Counted from the first letter of the stretch, positions 11,928 to 22,908 are shown. The stretch: DNA of 64,000 nt from Siphonodentalium dalli (GCA_032622095.1 CP136064.1:179710011-179774010), one strand, 5' to 3'. Translations and numbers: made by a program. The notes: generated from the letters alone by a model not told the origin.

Positions 11928-12519
11928 AGGGGTACTGTACCCAAGATGTTGTTGTTGGTTTCTATAATCCCCGAGTCGGAGAATAAGGTAACAACTTTTC
12001 CATTTTTTGAAAGTCTGTTGAGTACGAAGTATTGTTACGGATGGCAAATTTACCGGAATGCAAAAATACAAATTGTCGTTGTCGAGTAATTTTTGTACAG
12101 TTTTCAACCAAATGAATCAAATAAAAATTGTATTATATGCTTAGTAGTCCCATATACTCATTTAAGTTAGTGTATTGTCACTAGTCAATGAGTGGCTTGG
12201 GTTTTCTCCCCGTATAAGCATAATGTTTCAAACGATCGTGTGTGCAATTGTTTTATTAATCCAGTATCCCTCAATTATAATTTGATTACGTTTTGTACAC
12301 GGAAATTCGAATTTTAAGAGACGCCATTTTATGGCTGGAGCCATAAAATCAATTTATATTAAATTATTAACTTTTAAATTATTAAATTTTAAGATAGCCT
12401 ATTAACCTGAGCGCTTACAGAATACATCTTCGACTCAAATTACTTATATTTATATATAGTATCGATAATAGATCGTTGTTATCACCGGGAATTTATTGAA
12501 AATGGCGTACAGTACCCCT
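11928..12519 (+). mobile_element. TTAA-flanked MITE, copy 1
   Basis: This 592-bp element starts AGGGGTACTGTACCCA and ends GGCGTACAGTACCCCT. Its termini are inverted repeats, and it is bounded by TTAA on both sides (11924-11927 and 12520-12523). A second copy lies at 51298-51881 with the same ends and the same interior blocks (TTGTTGTTGGTTTCTAT, CCGAGTCGGAGAATAAGGTA, CATTTTATGGCT). The TTAA target fits the piggyBac-type insertion preference, although the tips are not the canonical CCC. There is no open frame for a transposase. Confidence 0.85.
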
Positions 12520-12523
12520 TTAA

Positions 12524-13043
12524 AGGCACGGGCGGCGTTCGTTGCAGATATATTCATATTTGTTCAAATCGCCACCAACAGAAGGAATATTAAAATATAT
12601 ATAGTTTTGTTCATCTGCCAAACACAATCAGCGCGTAAATACTATATTGTCACCAAGACGTACGATGGTGTACGTATACAAGAGCCTGCTCGTGTTATTG
12701 AAGTTTTGCTTCTGTTTACATAACACAGTGCAATTCTATTGGATAATCACACACAAATGATATAAATGCTCTTTATTATTTCCATATCAGGAAAACAGTA
12801 ACAAACAACGCTCTTTATGTTTACATCATCCGGATCTAAACAAAAGCCAGGTTCCGTAACGTTTTTTGCTTTTATTTACACAACAAAGGAAAAACATTTG
12901 ACAATAACATACTGTTTATGCCATATTTCTGATTGGTATAAGAACAAGGTCTGTATATATTTTACTATTATTTCTGTTTATGGAGGTTTTTGACGGAGGT
13001 GAATATTTTAACAGCATACCCAACGCCGCCCGTACGGTATCTT
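12524..13043 (-). mobile_element. ACGGGCGGCG-TIR element, right copy
   Basis: This is the inverted counterpart of 11065-11605. It starts AGGCACGGGCGGCGTTCG, directly against the TTAA that closes the neighbouring MITE, and ends CGCCGCCCGTACGGTATCTT, directly against the resumption of repeat B at TCGAAACAAG. The two copies in opposite orientation could pair over about 500 bases, with a loop of about 0.9 kb. Confidence 0.7.
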
Positions 13044-14211
13044 TCGAAACAAGAGTTATTTCTTATAATTTAATCCGTCATTTCACAAGAGAACCATGAA
13101 AAGTAGAAGTTAGAAATATAACGAGCGTACAACATTGAGACTATTTCCAACGAAAAAGAAACGTGAAGTTGAAAGAGATACATGTGACTCAAAACTTGTG
13201 CTTATCGTTGATCGCGTCGAGTCGGAAATGCAGCGATTTTGATTGGCTTGTCGCAAAGTTCTGATCACGCAACGCGAGACACCGGGCGGCTGTTGTAAGT
13301 GGGATTGATATTCGACTGCGGTGGCACAAATTCTTGTTAAGATTTAATTTCCGTGTTTAAATTCTTTTATTTGCAAATGTTTTATCTTGTTGATTTGTCT
13401 GGTTACTTGTGCACCGAATATTAGCATCTAGTACGGTTATTGTCAATACAGTCATTATGAATTATGATGCAGCACCGAAACTTCATGTTAAATGGTAGGA
13501 AGCATCGAACAGTTTCCATATACACTGTTTAGGTACGCGGTATGGGCATGGTCACTCGACGCTGCTGTCATTCCTGTAGTTGGAAAGTAATAAAGTAATT
13601 TAGGATATCGATAAATTACCTAACTGGCAAAGTGTATATATATATGGCAGCCAATTGTTTCACAGTATTTCTTGGATTGACAGCTTATGATTAAATTATT
13701 ATATTATATCGAAGCCGGCCTCCGAAGTTCTTCCTGTAGTTGTTTACTAGTATTTGCTTACTCTCCGCCCTGTCGTATCTAGAACTATGTTCAAATCCGA
13801 ACGGGGCATGATAATTTTATAGGGCGACGCCTTTCCTTCTATTTCAGTTATTGGAACAACATGGTCCATGGCATCGGGTATGGTGCTTATGAATTAGCAC
13901 TGGATTGTGCCTAATAACACGTGAAAAGGCGGCGGTACATACCGGTACTGGGACGTGCTTACTCACAACTGACAAAGCGGCGAGTTCGCCATGCTTGCAT
14001 ATACAGTCCCCAGCATAGACGAGAGCCAGAGATATATGGACACCAGCATTCCCAGCCACGCGAGGGACGCAGAAGAAAGAGAGCAACTTCGTGTGGGATA
14101 TAATAGGCGGAGGCCCCAAGCGCTCCCGGAGTATAGATTGTCATTTTCTCACTCTACACACAGCTATCGATATTCATTAATTCACTACTAAAAGCTGACC
14201 TCAAGTTAGGG

Positions 14212-14680
14212 ACTAACAGTGACGTTTCCTCTCGATTTATCGACTTGGGGATTGGAACTTTGGTACATACAGGTCTATTCGGCATGATAGTGCATGCCCC
14301 ATCTCGCTGGGAACCCTGGGGGAGTTGCGATCGGCGGGTGTTATTTTCGGCGTTTTTGTGCACATTCATAGAGAATTCGGTAGCATCGTAAGGGTTAATT
14401 TATTCACTTCCGCTCCAGCTAACGACTTGTCCAATCGCCCATGGATGCGGAGGGATATTTGCTGCATCCGCTGTCAGGCAGCCAGGGAAGGTGCGGTCCG
14501 TGCCTTTTTGGATTTTGCTTACCCGACGGAACCGGTCGCAAATTATGGGTTAACAGTGCGGTTTCCGCTCCGGCTATCGACTTGGGGATTGGAACTTTGG
14601 TACAAACAGGTCTATTCTACGCGAAAGTACATGCCTCATCTCGCTCCGACCCCCGGGGAAGGTGTGGTCTACTTTTTGAG
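14212..14680 (+). repeat. Local direct duplication in GC-richer DNA
   Basis: The block ATCGACTTGGGGATTGGAAC, followed by TTTGGTACA(T/A)ACAGGTCTATTC and a CATGCC(C/T)CATCTCGCT block, occurs at about 14240-14320 and again at about 14576-14655, some 337 bases apart. A partial third copy of its left side lies near 14409. Overlapping open frames on both strands from 13840 to 14710 are side effects of lower AT content; none gave a recognisable protein. From 14710 to 15040 I see nothing. Confidence 0.55.
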
Positions 14681-15044
14681 GATTCTTAAAAACAGCGGAT
14701 TTGTTTAAAGTTAAAATTTGCAACATTTCACATTTTAGTGGTAACATTTCGGCATTCTTTTCCATCTAAACTATATGTAGCGCGTTTATCAAGAAAATTA
14801 TACTCGTGACATCTACCCCGCTAGTTCTAAGGTTGTGTCGTCATTTGCTGAAGGTATTTTAGAATCTGATTTTAGCTTTCACGTACAATCATTGATCTCA
14901 TCGGAAAATAATGACAAATGAGATCAATACAATTCCCAATCCTCGTCCCCAAACACACGGAACTGTTCTTCATTTCACTTTTTTCTCTTCATCCGTCTTT
15001 ATTTAACTTTTTAGTGATACTAGAAATTATAAATTTGACCCACT

Positions 15045-15545
15045 TTTTATACGCCCATTTGAAAAAAGGTCGTATTATGTAAATGGGTTGTCCGTCCGTC
15101 CGTCCGCTTTTGGTTTCTGGGTGATAACTTTAGATTGAATCGAGTGAACTGAATCAAATTTGGTATGTTAGTTTACCACACCAAAATACAGATCAAGTTC
15201 GAATATGGGTTTCGTCCGCATGATTTTGACTGAGTTATGCCCCTTTTTCGACTTAGATTTTACCTGATTTGCGGTTTCCGGATGATAACTTTAGATTGAA
15301 TCAAGTGAACTGAACCAAATTTGGTATGTTAGTTTACCACACCAAAATGCAGATCAAGTTCGTTCGCATGATTTTGACTGACTTATGCCCTTTATCGACT
15401 TAGATATGCGGTTTCCAGATGCTGACTCTAGAATCGAGTCAAATATCAAATTTGGTATACAGATCAAGTTCAAATATGGGTTCTGTCTACATGCCCCACT
15501 CTACTCCAGAAACGGGCGTATTATGCCACGCCCCGACGGCGTGCT
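15045..15545 (+). repeat. Modular repeat with (GTCC)n microsatellite
   Basis: A short GTCC array (15087-15107) is followed by modules that repeat two to three times: GATAACTTTAGATTGAATC, CAAATTTGGTATGTTAGTTT, ACCACACCAAAAT(A/G)CAGATC, ATGATTTTGACTGA(G/C)TTATG, TCGACTTAGAT. It ends near ACGGGCGTATTATGCCACGC. Tandem cores beside a tetranucleotide microsatellite are the known layout of some non-autonomous Helitron-like elements in bivalves (pearl, CvA). Assignment to that class is an inference. From 15546 to 16359 I see no gene. Confidence 0.65.
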
Positions 15546-16359
15546 CTTGTTCAATTTTCTTTCAGCTATAAATGTTTTCATTTTTTTTAATTTGCCTGCA
15601 ACCAAATGTGAGTTCGTGCAGAAAAGAGACGCAGGTGGCGCGTTGATTGTTTGTCAGTTCATATTACTGTATTCCGGCCGCTAATCCAGTATGGTGGAAG
15701 TACATGCATCCTCCGTGGATATCCTGTGCATTTCGATGGCCGGCCGTCTTGGTTAATTAGAACTATTTGTTTCTGCATGAGCTGGGGCATGCGCCAGGGT
15801 GTCAATTTACTCCCCTCATTGTTTCGAGTTTTTATTTCAAGTATAGGTTAAGGTAGCTGGTATCTAAAAGTCCAATGGCCTCATTTGTCATCTTCCGATC
15901 AGTTCAAACCAAAACTGAATAGAGAATATTAATTATCTATCCGATACTTGTATCTTGGCGGCATAAAAGTGGCTTAATGAACATGCGAGTGTAGATGTCC
16001 ATGCACATTTTGGTAAATAGAAAAACAATCGAAAGCAATCAATATATAAATTATGCTTATATGAGTTTACATGCATGAATCAAGCTCCTCGTGCTGTAAA
16101 TTTATGTGACAGTTTTTACTCGATGTGGCATATACATGTAGACTTATTCGTATATACCTACACGTAATCACGAGATTTTCTTGAGCATACATATATAATA
16201 GACATGTTCATTGGTGTGTTGCTATGATTGGCGAATTGATCTAACTGTTGTCATTTGTATATTTGTAATTATGATGTATAGTACATAAACATTTTGTAGA
16301 AAAATTAGTTTCCATCGTAATTATCTGAATTTGCCCATTCATATACGTAGCTATATAGA

Positions 16360-16919
16360 GAGTGACTTCGAGATCGGCTGCAGCTAGTCACAGCCGGATT
16401 TGGGACATCGAAGTAACCATGACCAGGATATGTGACGTCACGTTTCCACCAAATCCTGGTTGCGAGTTCCCGTACTACTGATCAAATCCAAAATGGCGGA
16501 CTGAATAAATGAAAAAGGCGGACAATGATTGAATGAATGTAAAAAGTGAATGTGTAGTTGATACATGTAGATTTTTATCTTTGGGTCCGATGGTTGTTTT
16601 ACTAAAACAATTATCTATCTTTACGATCTATACGCCGATGCCTCTATAAAATAATGTTTATTGAGGCTCTTAAAGTATAAAATATACAGCACGGGGTCTG
16701 ATCAACAGATAAACCATTTATGAGGTTATGAGACCAGACCCCCAAATTCGATGATTAAATAACAGGAAATTAATGTTGTTTGTATGGGATACTGAATGTG
16801 GCATTCGTTGCGGCTGCAGCCGCGGTCATAGTCGTTCGAGATTCCTCGGATATGGACATGCGCAGACTTATTTCCAATATAAGGTGTAACCGAAGCTGCA
16901 GCCAATCTCGAAGTCACTC
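16360..16919. mobile_element. MITE with 26-bp terminal inverted repeats
   Basis: The left end GAGTGACTTCGAGATCGGCT (16360) and the right end, whose reverse complement reads GAGTGACTTCGAGATTGGCT, differ at one base; the match continues into GCAGCT, giving a 26-bp TIR. The interior of about 510 bp has no transposase frame. It includes a consensus CRE palindrome TGACGTCA (16433-16440), which may be chance. The target duplication is not clear. Confidence 0.7.
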
Positions 16920-16976
16920 AGAGTCTTCTTTCACGCGGGTATGGTATCCATCCTCGAATATCTAAATCCACCAAAC

Positions 16977-17416
16977 CTGAGTTTAGTGTGCCTGTCATTT
17001 GCAGAATGAGGCCCACGAGGGTGAATTTAGTGACGCTATCACACAGACCGGGCTAGCATCACTAAATGCACACTATGGGGACTCATTCTGCTGAGGCCTC
17101 ATCTTCTCAGGAAAGTTTCTTTATTATGAAATGTCCACAGAAACTTCTTTACATAGATTCCATTTCTTTTTTAGTTTAGTTTCTCTATATTCCCAAATTG
17201 GCAGACGACATATTTGCATAATCGAGGTTCCCAATGGGTGTACATCACAATATTCACCATTTGGGTACTTCATTCTGAGTCTATGTCTCCCATATCAAAC
17301 AGAATGAGGTCCCCAGAGGGGGAATGTTGTGATGCTAGCCAGTTTTGCGGGATAGCTTCACTAAATTCACCTTCTGGTGACCTCATTCTGCAAATTTCAG
17401 GCACACTAAATTGAGT
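16977..17416. repeat. Foldback repeat with GAATGAGG/CCTCATTC modules
   Basis: The outer arms TTTAGTGTGCCTGTCATTTG (16982) and the reverse complement of AAATTTCAGGCACACTAAAT (17391-17410) pair. Between them are nested modules that open with CAGAATGAGG and close with CATTCTG (17005-17090, 17299-17388 and a weaker one at 17222-17276), each with GTGAATTTAGTGA-like inner arms. The whole could fold as a branched hairpin. No coding signal. Confidence 0.7.
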
Positions 17417-17426
17417 AAATTATATC

Positions 17427-17692
17427 TGTCCTTCCTTTTGTGTTAGATTTTGTGTAATTTTTCTGTAAATGTTGGAAAACTTCAATCAGACAACAATGGT
17501 CCGAGATTTTCCAACTGGGGGTAATGGCTATCTAACATTTGACTGAAAGTGGGATTATATATATATGTCCTTCCTTTTGTGTTAGATTTTGTGTATTTTT
17601 TCTGTAAATGGAAAACTTCAATCAGACAAAAATGGTCCGAGATTTTCCAACTGGGGGTAATGGCTATCTAACATTTGACTGAAAGTGGGATT
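17427..17692 (+). repeat. Recent tandem duplication, about 139-bp step
   Basis: Two nearly identical units start TGTCCTTCCTTTTGTGTTAG (17427 and 17566) and end ACTGAAAGTGGGATT. They differ by a few bases, a short deletion and a spacer ATATATATA. Each contains AATGGTCCGAGATTTTCCAA. Nothing coding was recognised. Confidence 0.85.
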
Positions 17693-17894
17693 TTTTTTAA
17701 CTCTTGGTCTAAAGTCCGCATGGTTGACACTAATAATGATTTGGTAATAAAACCATCAGAAACGTCACTATGTTTCAGTCTGACATTTTCAACTGCTGTG
17801 TTTCCATGTATTAATTTCCCAAAGTTTAAAAATGTTGCTCATTGTTGCAACCCACATGTGTCCATTTTGATTCCCCATTCAAGTTAACCCTTCT

Positions 17895-18565
17895 TGTTTG
17901 TGTCTGTATAACCCCGTAACGAGTTGTGGTAGGGGGTATACTGGAATCAACCTGTCCGTCCGTCCGTCCGTGGACACAATTTTGTCCGCGCTTTTATTCC
18001 TACAATTTTCGGTAAATTGTTTTGAAACTTGGCACATATATCTAGTACCATGGGAACATGTGCAACTGCGATTATGAGGTCTGTCGACTTTTTTGTATAG
18101 ATTTCTCCTTTCTTCGACTTAGAAAATGTTATGAAGATGAATAAGTTTGTCCCAGATTTTATTCCTACATATTTCGGTCAATTTTTTTTAAAACTTGGCA
18201 CATATATTTGGTACCATGGGAACCTGTGCACCTGCGATTATAAGGTCAGACTTTTATTTGTTTTGGAGTTATCATCCCTCTTTTTCGACTAAGAATATTT
18301 TCTCAACATGCAGAACTTTGTCTAAGCTTGTATTTTGTTTTCAAAATGCATAATTTTGTCCGAGCTTTTATTCCTACATTTTTCTGTCAAGTTTTGTAAA
18401 ACTTGGCACATATATTTTGTACCAAGGGAACAAGTGTACCTGCGATTATGAGTTTGACATTTTGTTTTGTGGAGTTATCCCCCTCTTTCGACTGAGAACA
18501 TTTTCGCAACATGCAGAACTTTGTCTGAGCTTGTATTCCTACATTTTCCGGTAAATTTATTTAAA
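17895..18565 (+). repeat. Modular repeat with (GTCC)n and four cores
   Basis: A CTGTCCGTCCGTCCGTCCGT run (about 17950) is followed by three full cores and one partial core of about 165-190 bp. Each core holds TTTATTCCTAC, AAACTTGGCACATATAT, GTACCATGGGAAC, CTGCGATTATGAG and TTCGACT(T/A/G)AGAA. This is the same architecture as 15045-15545 with unrelated core sequence. From 18566 to 19398 no gene or repeat could be supported. Confidence 0.7.
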
Positions 18566-19545
18566 ACTTGGCACATGCCGCGATTGGCCATTTTTGAAGA
18601 TCGGGACGTACTGTAAAGCGGACATGGCTCATTTGAGCGTCCTAATTGTGGCTACGTTATTTTGGGAGAAGGGATAAGATGTCACATATACGAATTTACG
18701 ATATAGATGTTTATTTTTTATGAAGGAAACACGCTAAAGTCGTAGCTATTTTAGAGCTATTTTGAATTTTTCGCACATAAATAAAAGAATAGACTAAAAT
18801 GGACGCTCTGTATAGTTTCATGCTGAATTGATTTTGTTTGATATAAATTCCGTTACTTTTAAGTAATTCTGTGCATGGCATAAAATGTATAATTATTCCC
18901 AAATGATGGAATATTTCAAAAATAGCTGTCCAGAGAAAAACGTTATTTTGAAGAACGTATACATATATTGACTACATATAACGGAGATTTGTGTGAAACA
19001 GCTTATAACATCAAAAGTGATCGACTTTTGTCTTTGATATGTCCAATTGTACACTATAGGGTGGATGGGTGAGGTTTGTGGCCGCTCTATAAAACACACT
19101 TCTTCGGTATACGCGACTTGTAGGTTGCACAGTGGAAATCACACCACAAGTGTATCGCCGTATGTGCATACATCTCGGTCATGGGAGATCTGATCTGAAG
19201 AAATTTGGTATGGAGGTTCGACATCGGGATTACTTTCAAATGAGGACACAATGACATCATCCGCGTTTTCTGTTCAATGGAGATAGCCTTCTTTGTTTAT
19301 CTGGAAATGTCCGTCCGTTCTCAATGTAGTGCTCCCACCATAAGACCGAATAAACAACAGAAGTGATGGTGTAGATGCTAGTATATATACAAGGATGACA
19401 CATATATAATAATAATATATAGCATTTGTATAGCGCTTCATCCCTGGTGTAGCTCGAAGCGCTTGGGACTCTATATGCAGGTTATATACATGTACAGACA
19501 TTATAATATTTACTATCAATGGATTCGGAGAATCATGCAATGTTG

Positions 19546-20293
19546 CTATCTACGGCTAGTTGTGTGCGGGTAACTATTGAACAGGTGCGTCTTAAGTCGT
19601 TGCTTGAAGATGTCGATAGAGTGCGAACGACGAATGTCGAGAGGGATGGAGTTCCAGACACTTGGTGCGGCGTGTGTAAACAGACGACGTTCAATTTTCT
19701 TATATTTACCCAAGTGAACAGCCAGAAGCTGTTTTTCCTTTGAACGGAGGTTATCACGGCCTGGTACATACAACGTAAGAATGTCCGAGATATATGCTGG
19801 TGCAGATGAATTAAATTAACGATAGCAGAACGTTGCTAACTTGAAATCAATTCGCGCGCGCACTGCGCGATGGGAGCCAATGTAGGTTTTTCAAAATTGG
19901 AGAGACATGGGTTGATTTCGGAATACGCACTAGAATCCTCGCGGCTGAGTTCTGTAGACGTTGCAGACGACTTAATTGTTCTTGTGAACTTCCCACGAAA
20001 AGCGCATTGCAATAGTCCAATCTTGACATAATATTACAAGAAGCAACCTTTTTCGCAGCAGGCATTGTTAAGTATGGGCGAAGACGACTAAGGCGCATAA
20101 GTTCAATTAGTATGGTACGGGAAATGTGTTGTACTTGAGCGTCCATGGATAACGAATTAGAAATGTTGACACCGAGATTTTTCGCACACGTTGTAGGCTC
20201 AATTTCACATCCACCGATGTTCAAACTTCTGATTGTGAATGGTTCGTGCTTACCGGCTGGGGGACACGCAATTACTTCAGTTTTTGTCATCAT
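19546..20293 (-). pseudogene. LINE ORF2 C-terminal region
   Basis: The block begins T-K-T-E-V-I and continues with K-N-L-G-V-N-I, M-S-R-L-D-Y-C-N-A-L and L-Q-R-L-Q-N-S-A-A-R-I-L, all typical of the region after the RT palm in CR1/L2-type elements. After a frameshift near 19845-19775 come A-P-S-V-W-N-S-I-P-L-D-I-R and F-K-Q-R-L-K-T-H-L-F, the usual C-terminal signature. The stop near 19546 is about 105 bases from the 3'-end motif. Confidence 0.88.
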
Positions 20294-20307
20294 TTAATTT
20301 AAGCTTA

Positions 20308-20814
20308 TTAGACAACATCAGTCATCCACCTCTTGACGTCAGAGACACAAAATTCCACTTTTCTTATTAAAGACGACAGGCCATATGGAGGGACAGAACC
20401 GTAAATTTGCATGTCGTCCGCGTACATATGTACGTTGAGTCCATGTTTCCGAATCAAGTTTCCCAGAGGTAGAGTGTACAATGTGTAGAGAACCGGTCCT
20501 AATACGGAGCCTTGAGGAACTCCAAACTTAAGAGACTTTCTGTCAGAAAATAAATCTTTGATTCGTACCATCTGAACACGTCCAGTAAGGTAAGACTGGA
20601 ACCAGGACAGTGCTTTTGCGCTGATTCCGAAGGTCTCTTCCAGGCGCTTAAGCATGACAGAGTGATCTAATGTATCAAAAGCTGCAGATAGGTCCAACAG
20701 CGTGACGACGGAAACTAGACGGTTGTCTTTAGCGTTCAGGAGGTCGGATGATATCCCAACTAATGCGGTTTCTGTGCTGTGGAACTGGCGATATGCCGAT
20801 TGAAATTTTTCCAT
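20308..20814 (-). pseudogene. LINE reverse transcriptase core
   Basis: RT blocks appear in order: F-Q-S-A-Y-R...H-S-T-E-T-A-L, V-T-L-L-D-L-S-A-A-F-D-T-L-D-H (first catalytic Asp), F-G-V-P-Q-G-S-V-L-G-P-V-L-Y and H-M-Y-A-D-D-M-Q-I-Y (the YADD box, 20413-20424). All three catalytic Asp residues are present. The block is 168 codons with no stop and passes by frameshift at about 20300 into the C-terminal part. Confidence 0.92.
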
Positions 20815-22075
20815 GAGGTTGTTTGTCGTCAGATGTTCCTTTAGTTGCTGGAGAACGAGACCAGAATGGCAGTCCAGACACAGGCCGATAATTTTTCAAG
20901 TCATTCCGTTTAAGTCCTTTCTTTTTGATGAGAGGTGTGATGACTGCTTGTTTGAAACATTCAGGAACGGTTCCATGTTTTAGGCAGAAGTTCATGATGT
21001 CAGTGATAGGTTCGCTAAGAAGGTCTAAGAATTGAATCAGTAGTTTAGTAGGCAGCGGATCAAGAGCGCATGATTTAGGCGGCGATGATAATATGGTTTT
21101 CCTTACAGAATCCGATGACACTGGCTTGAAAGAGATCAATTCTGTGCCGGAGAATGTCGAAAACTCCGTGGGAATATTGTGTTGGTCAAGATTTGCCCGA
21201 ATTCGTGAGATCTTGTCTTCGAAAAATGTGCTGAATATATTGGGCAAGTCCGCAATCGGGACGTTTTCTGGAAGCACGAGAGCGTTGGATTTTCCGGACA
21301 ACTCATTCACAACATTGAAAAGAGTTCTAGACGAACTAGTTGAAATGATTTTATCGCTATAATAGTCTGTCCTGGCTAATGTTATGGCTGCGCGGACGAC
21401 CTTATGTTGCTGAGAATAAAGAAGTCTATGGCAATATAGACCGCTCTTACGCCACTGCCGTTCAAGCTGGCGTCGTGTTCGCTTGGCTTCTTGTATATCA
21501 GCATTCATCCATGGTGCTGACGGGCGACGGTGAATCTCCCTCGTAACAGTTGGAGCGAAGTCATCGAGAACATTCCGAAGGATGGCACTGAAAGCTTCTG
21601 CTGGATCACACTGAGACAGCAGATCCGAAGTGATGCGTTTCAAAATTTCAGCTCGAAAAGAGACAGGATCGATATCTTTGAGATTCCTAGAGGTGATCTG
21701 ATCAACTACTATGGGTGGTTTGGTGACATCGAGGCCGAATGTGATAGCATAATGGTCGGCGATGTCCATGTCAGCGACGTCTAGAAAACTCAGCTCAGGG
21801 TCCCCGGCACGAATAACTACCCAGTCGATAACGTGGCCGTGATCGTTTGTGGCATTCGCAACGACTTGCTGGAGGTTGTAGTCATTCAAGCAGGTTTTAA
21901 CCGATAGGACATTGGAGTTTGTAGTCGAGTCACAATGAAGGTTAAAATCTCCCAATATAACAAGCCGTCCACCCCGGCAAACATAATCACTGATAAACTC
22001 TGGAAAGTGGTTGCAAAAGTTAGATGTTTTTGAGATCATTCTCCTTACTGTGTGGAGGTCGATATAGACATACAA
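20815..22075 (-). pseudogene. LINE endonuclease C-half and RT-proximal linker
   Basis: The block contains the endonuclease motif V-I-L-G-D-F-N-L-H and the closing D-I-A-D-H-Y-A-I-T-F (the SDH-type catalytic His). A linker of about 250 residues leads to the first RT blocks, with P-L-P-T-K-L-L...I-T-P-L-I-K-K-K-G and N-Y-R-P-V-S. The reading is good to about 20880 and then moves into another frame. No internal stop occurs across about 390 codons, so the decay is mostly by indels. Confidence 0.88.
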
Positions 22076-22639
22076 ATGTCAGAGTCTGGCCTGAGAAATC
22101 TAATTTAAACTCACAGGCTTCGAAAGTTTCAAATCTACAGATCGTTGTAGCCTTTACAGGAAAGGATTCTCGATGTACGAGAGCGATTCCGCCTCCCGTG
22201 CCAGATAATCTGGGGGATGAATGCAGTTCGTACCCGGGTGGTGTCAATTCACACAAGACAACCCCGTCGCCGGATTCACGAAGCCATGTTCGGTGATGAA
22301 TAACATGTCGATCCCCTTGTCTTCAATCAGATCGAAAATAGCTGAAGACTTGTTCCTGACGGATCTTGCATTCACTAGACACACTTTGAGAACATCAGGC
22401 TGGACGTTTTTTGAGTTTACTGTTTTCAGAACAAGACGGGAAGAGGTGGATCGATGTTTAAGTCTGCCGCCCCTCTTTCCTCGTCTACGCCGCTTTTTGT
22501 ACGCCGAAGGCTGTGATAAGTGATCATCAGGCGAGTCGCGGTTTATTCCGAGAAGTTTCGTTGTAGCAAGTGTAGAGAGACTGGGCAGTGATTTCCACTG
22601 AGCGTTAATTAATTTGAGTTGCTGTACACTGTATGCCAT
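22020..22639 (-). pseudogene. LINE ORF2 start and endonuclease N-half
   Basis: The ATG at 22639-22637 begins M-A-Y-S-V-Q-Q-L-K; a very basic linker (K-K-R-R-R-R-G-K-R) follows, and then the AP-endonuclease opening V-N-A-R-S-V-R-N-K and L-F-I-T-E, where the Asn and Glu are active-site residues. A frameshift near 22250 moves to the block with G-T-G-G-G-I-A-L-V and F-V-C-L-Y-R-P-P, also standard in this fold. A second shift at about 22060 leads into the next block. The enzyme nicks target DNA to prime reverse transcription. Confidence 0.85.
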
Positions 22640-22675
22640 TGTAGTCCACACGCTAATTGAATTTGTTCTTTGTCC

Positions 22676-22908
22676 TTGGTTATCAGGGTGGATTGCGATT
22701 GAATGTGCAATTACCGGAACGATACAAAGAATATATGGTACTGGACATAGCACCACATGTTCTACAATTAAGTGGTATACCGTTTATGGAAAGGTATGCA
22801 TGGCTATGTATTGGCTATTTACCAATCTCCGATTATGACCAAAAAAACAAAACAAAACACTATATCGCCCACCTGGCCGAAGGCATGGGGGCGGCCCTGA
22901 ATATTTAA
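22676..22908 (+). other. Possible isolated exon, unrecognised
   Basis: After a pyrimidine-rich tract ending TATCAG (a good splice acceptor, about 22665-22688) comes an open stretch reading G-G-L-R-L-N-V-Q-L-P-E-R-Y-K-E-Y and W-L-C-I-G-Y-L-P-I-S-D, with codon use unlike its AT-rich surroundings. After D-Y-D it runs into an A-rich low-complexity string and stops at 22906-22908. It abuts the 5' side of the neighbouring LINE. I do not recognise the protein; it may be a chance open frame. Confidence 0.25.

Larger units (their letters stand above)
11792..13705 (+). repeat. Dispersed repeat B, copy 1, interrupted
   Basis: The outer parts (11792-11927 and 13044-13705) match the uninterrupted copy at 22907-23508, block by block: CTTGTTTCGATTAAGGTTAT, AACTTTTCGGTTATA, CGAAACAAGAGTTATTTCTT, TTGTTGATTTGTCTGGTTAC, GGATTGACA(G/C)CTTATGATTA. 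The repeat starts with a long hairpin (TGTTTCGATTAAGGTTAT against ATAAC...TTTAATCGAAACA). In this copy the hairpin is opened at a TTAA by two elements (11928-13043). No coding capacity is recognised. Confidence 0.8.
19399..22680 (-). mobile_element. CR1/L2-like LINE, near full length, frameshifted
   Basis: One non-LTR retrotransposon reads right to left: N-terminal region, AP-endonuclease, reverse transcriptase and C-terminal domain. The 3' end shows AGCGCTATACAAATGCTATA followed by a short TAT-rich tail (19399-19440), the kind of end seen in L2/CR1-group LINEs. At least five frame breaks separate the coding blocks, so the copy is dead, but the protein blocks are well kept. The 5' end lies somewhere between 22640 and 22680, close to an unrelated plus-strand open stretch. 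No target duplication could be fixed. Confidence 0.88.

Noticed and set aside
13844-14191. Four overlapping open frames on both strands
   Set aside because: All are short and overlap in a patch of lower AT content; no frame shows a domain or conserved copy.
16433-16440. CRE site as a real regulatory element
   Set aside because: A single 8-base palindrome in 64 kb is expected about once by chance and no gene lies next to it.
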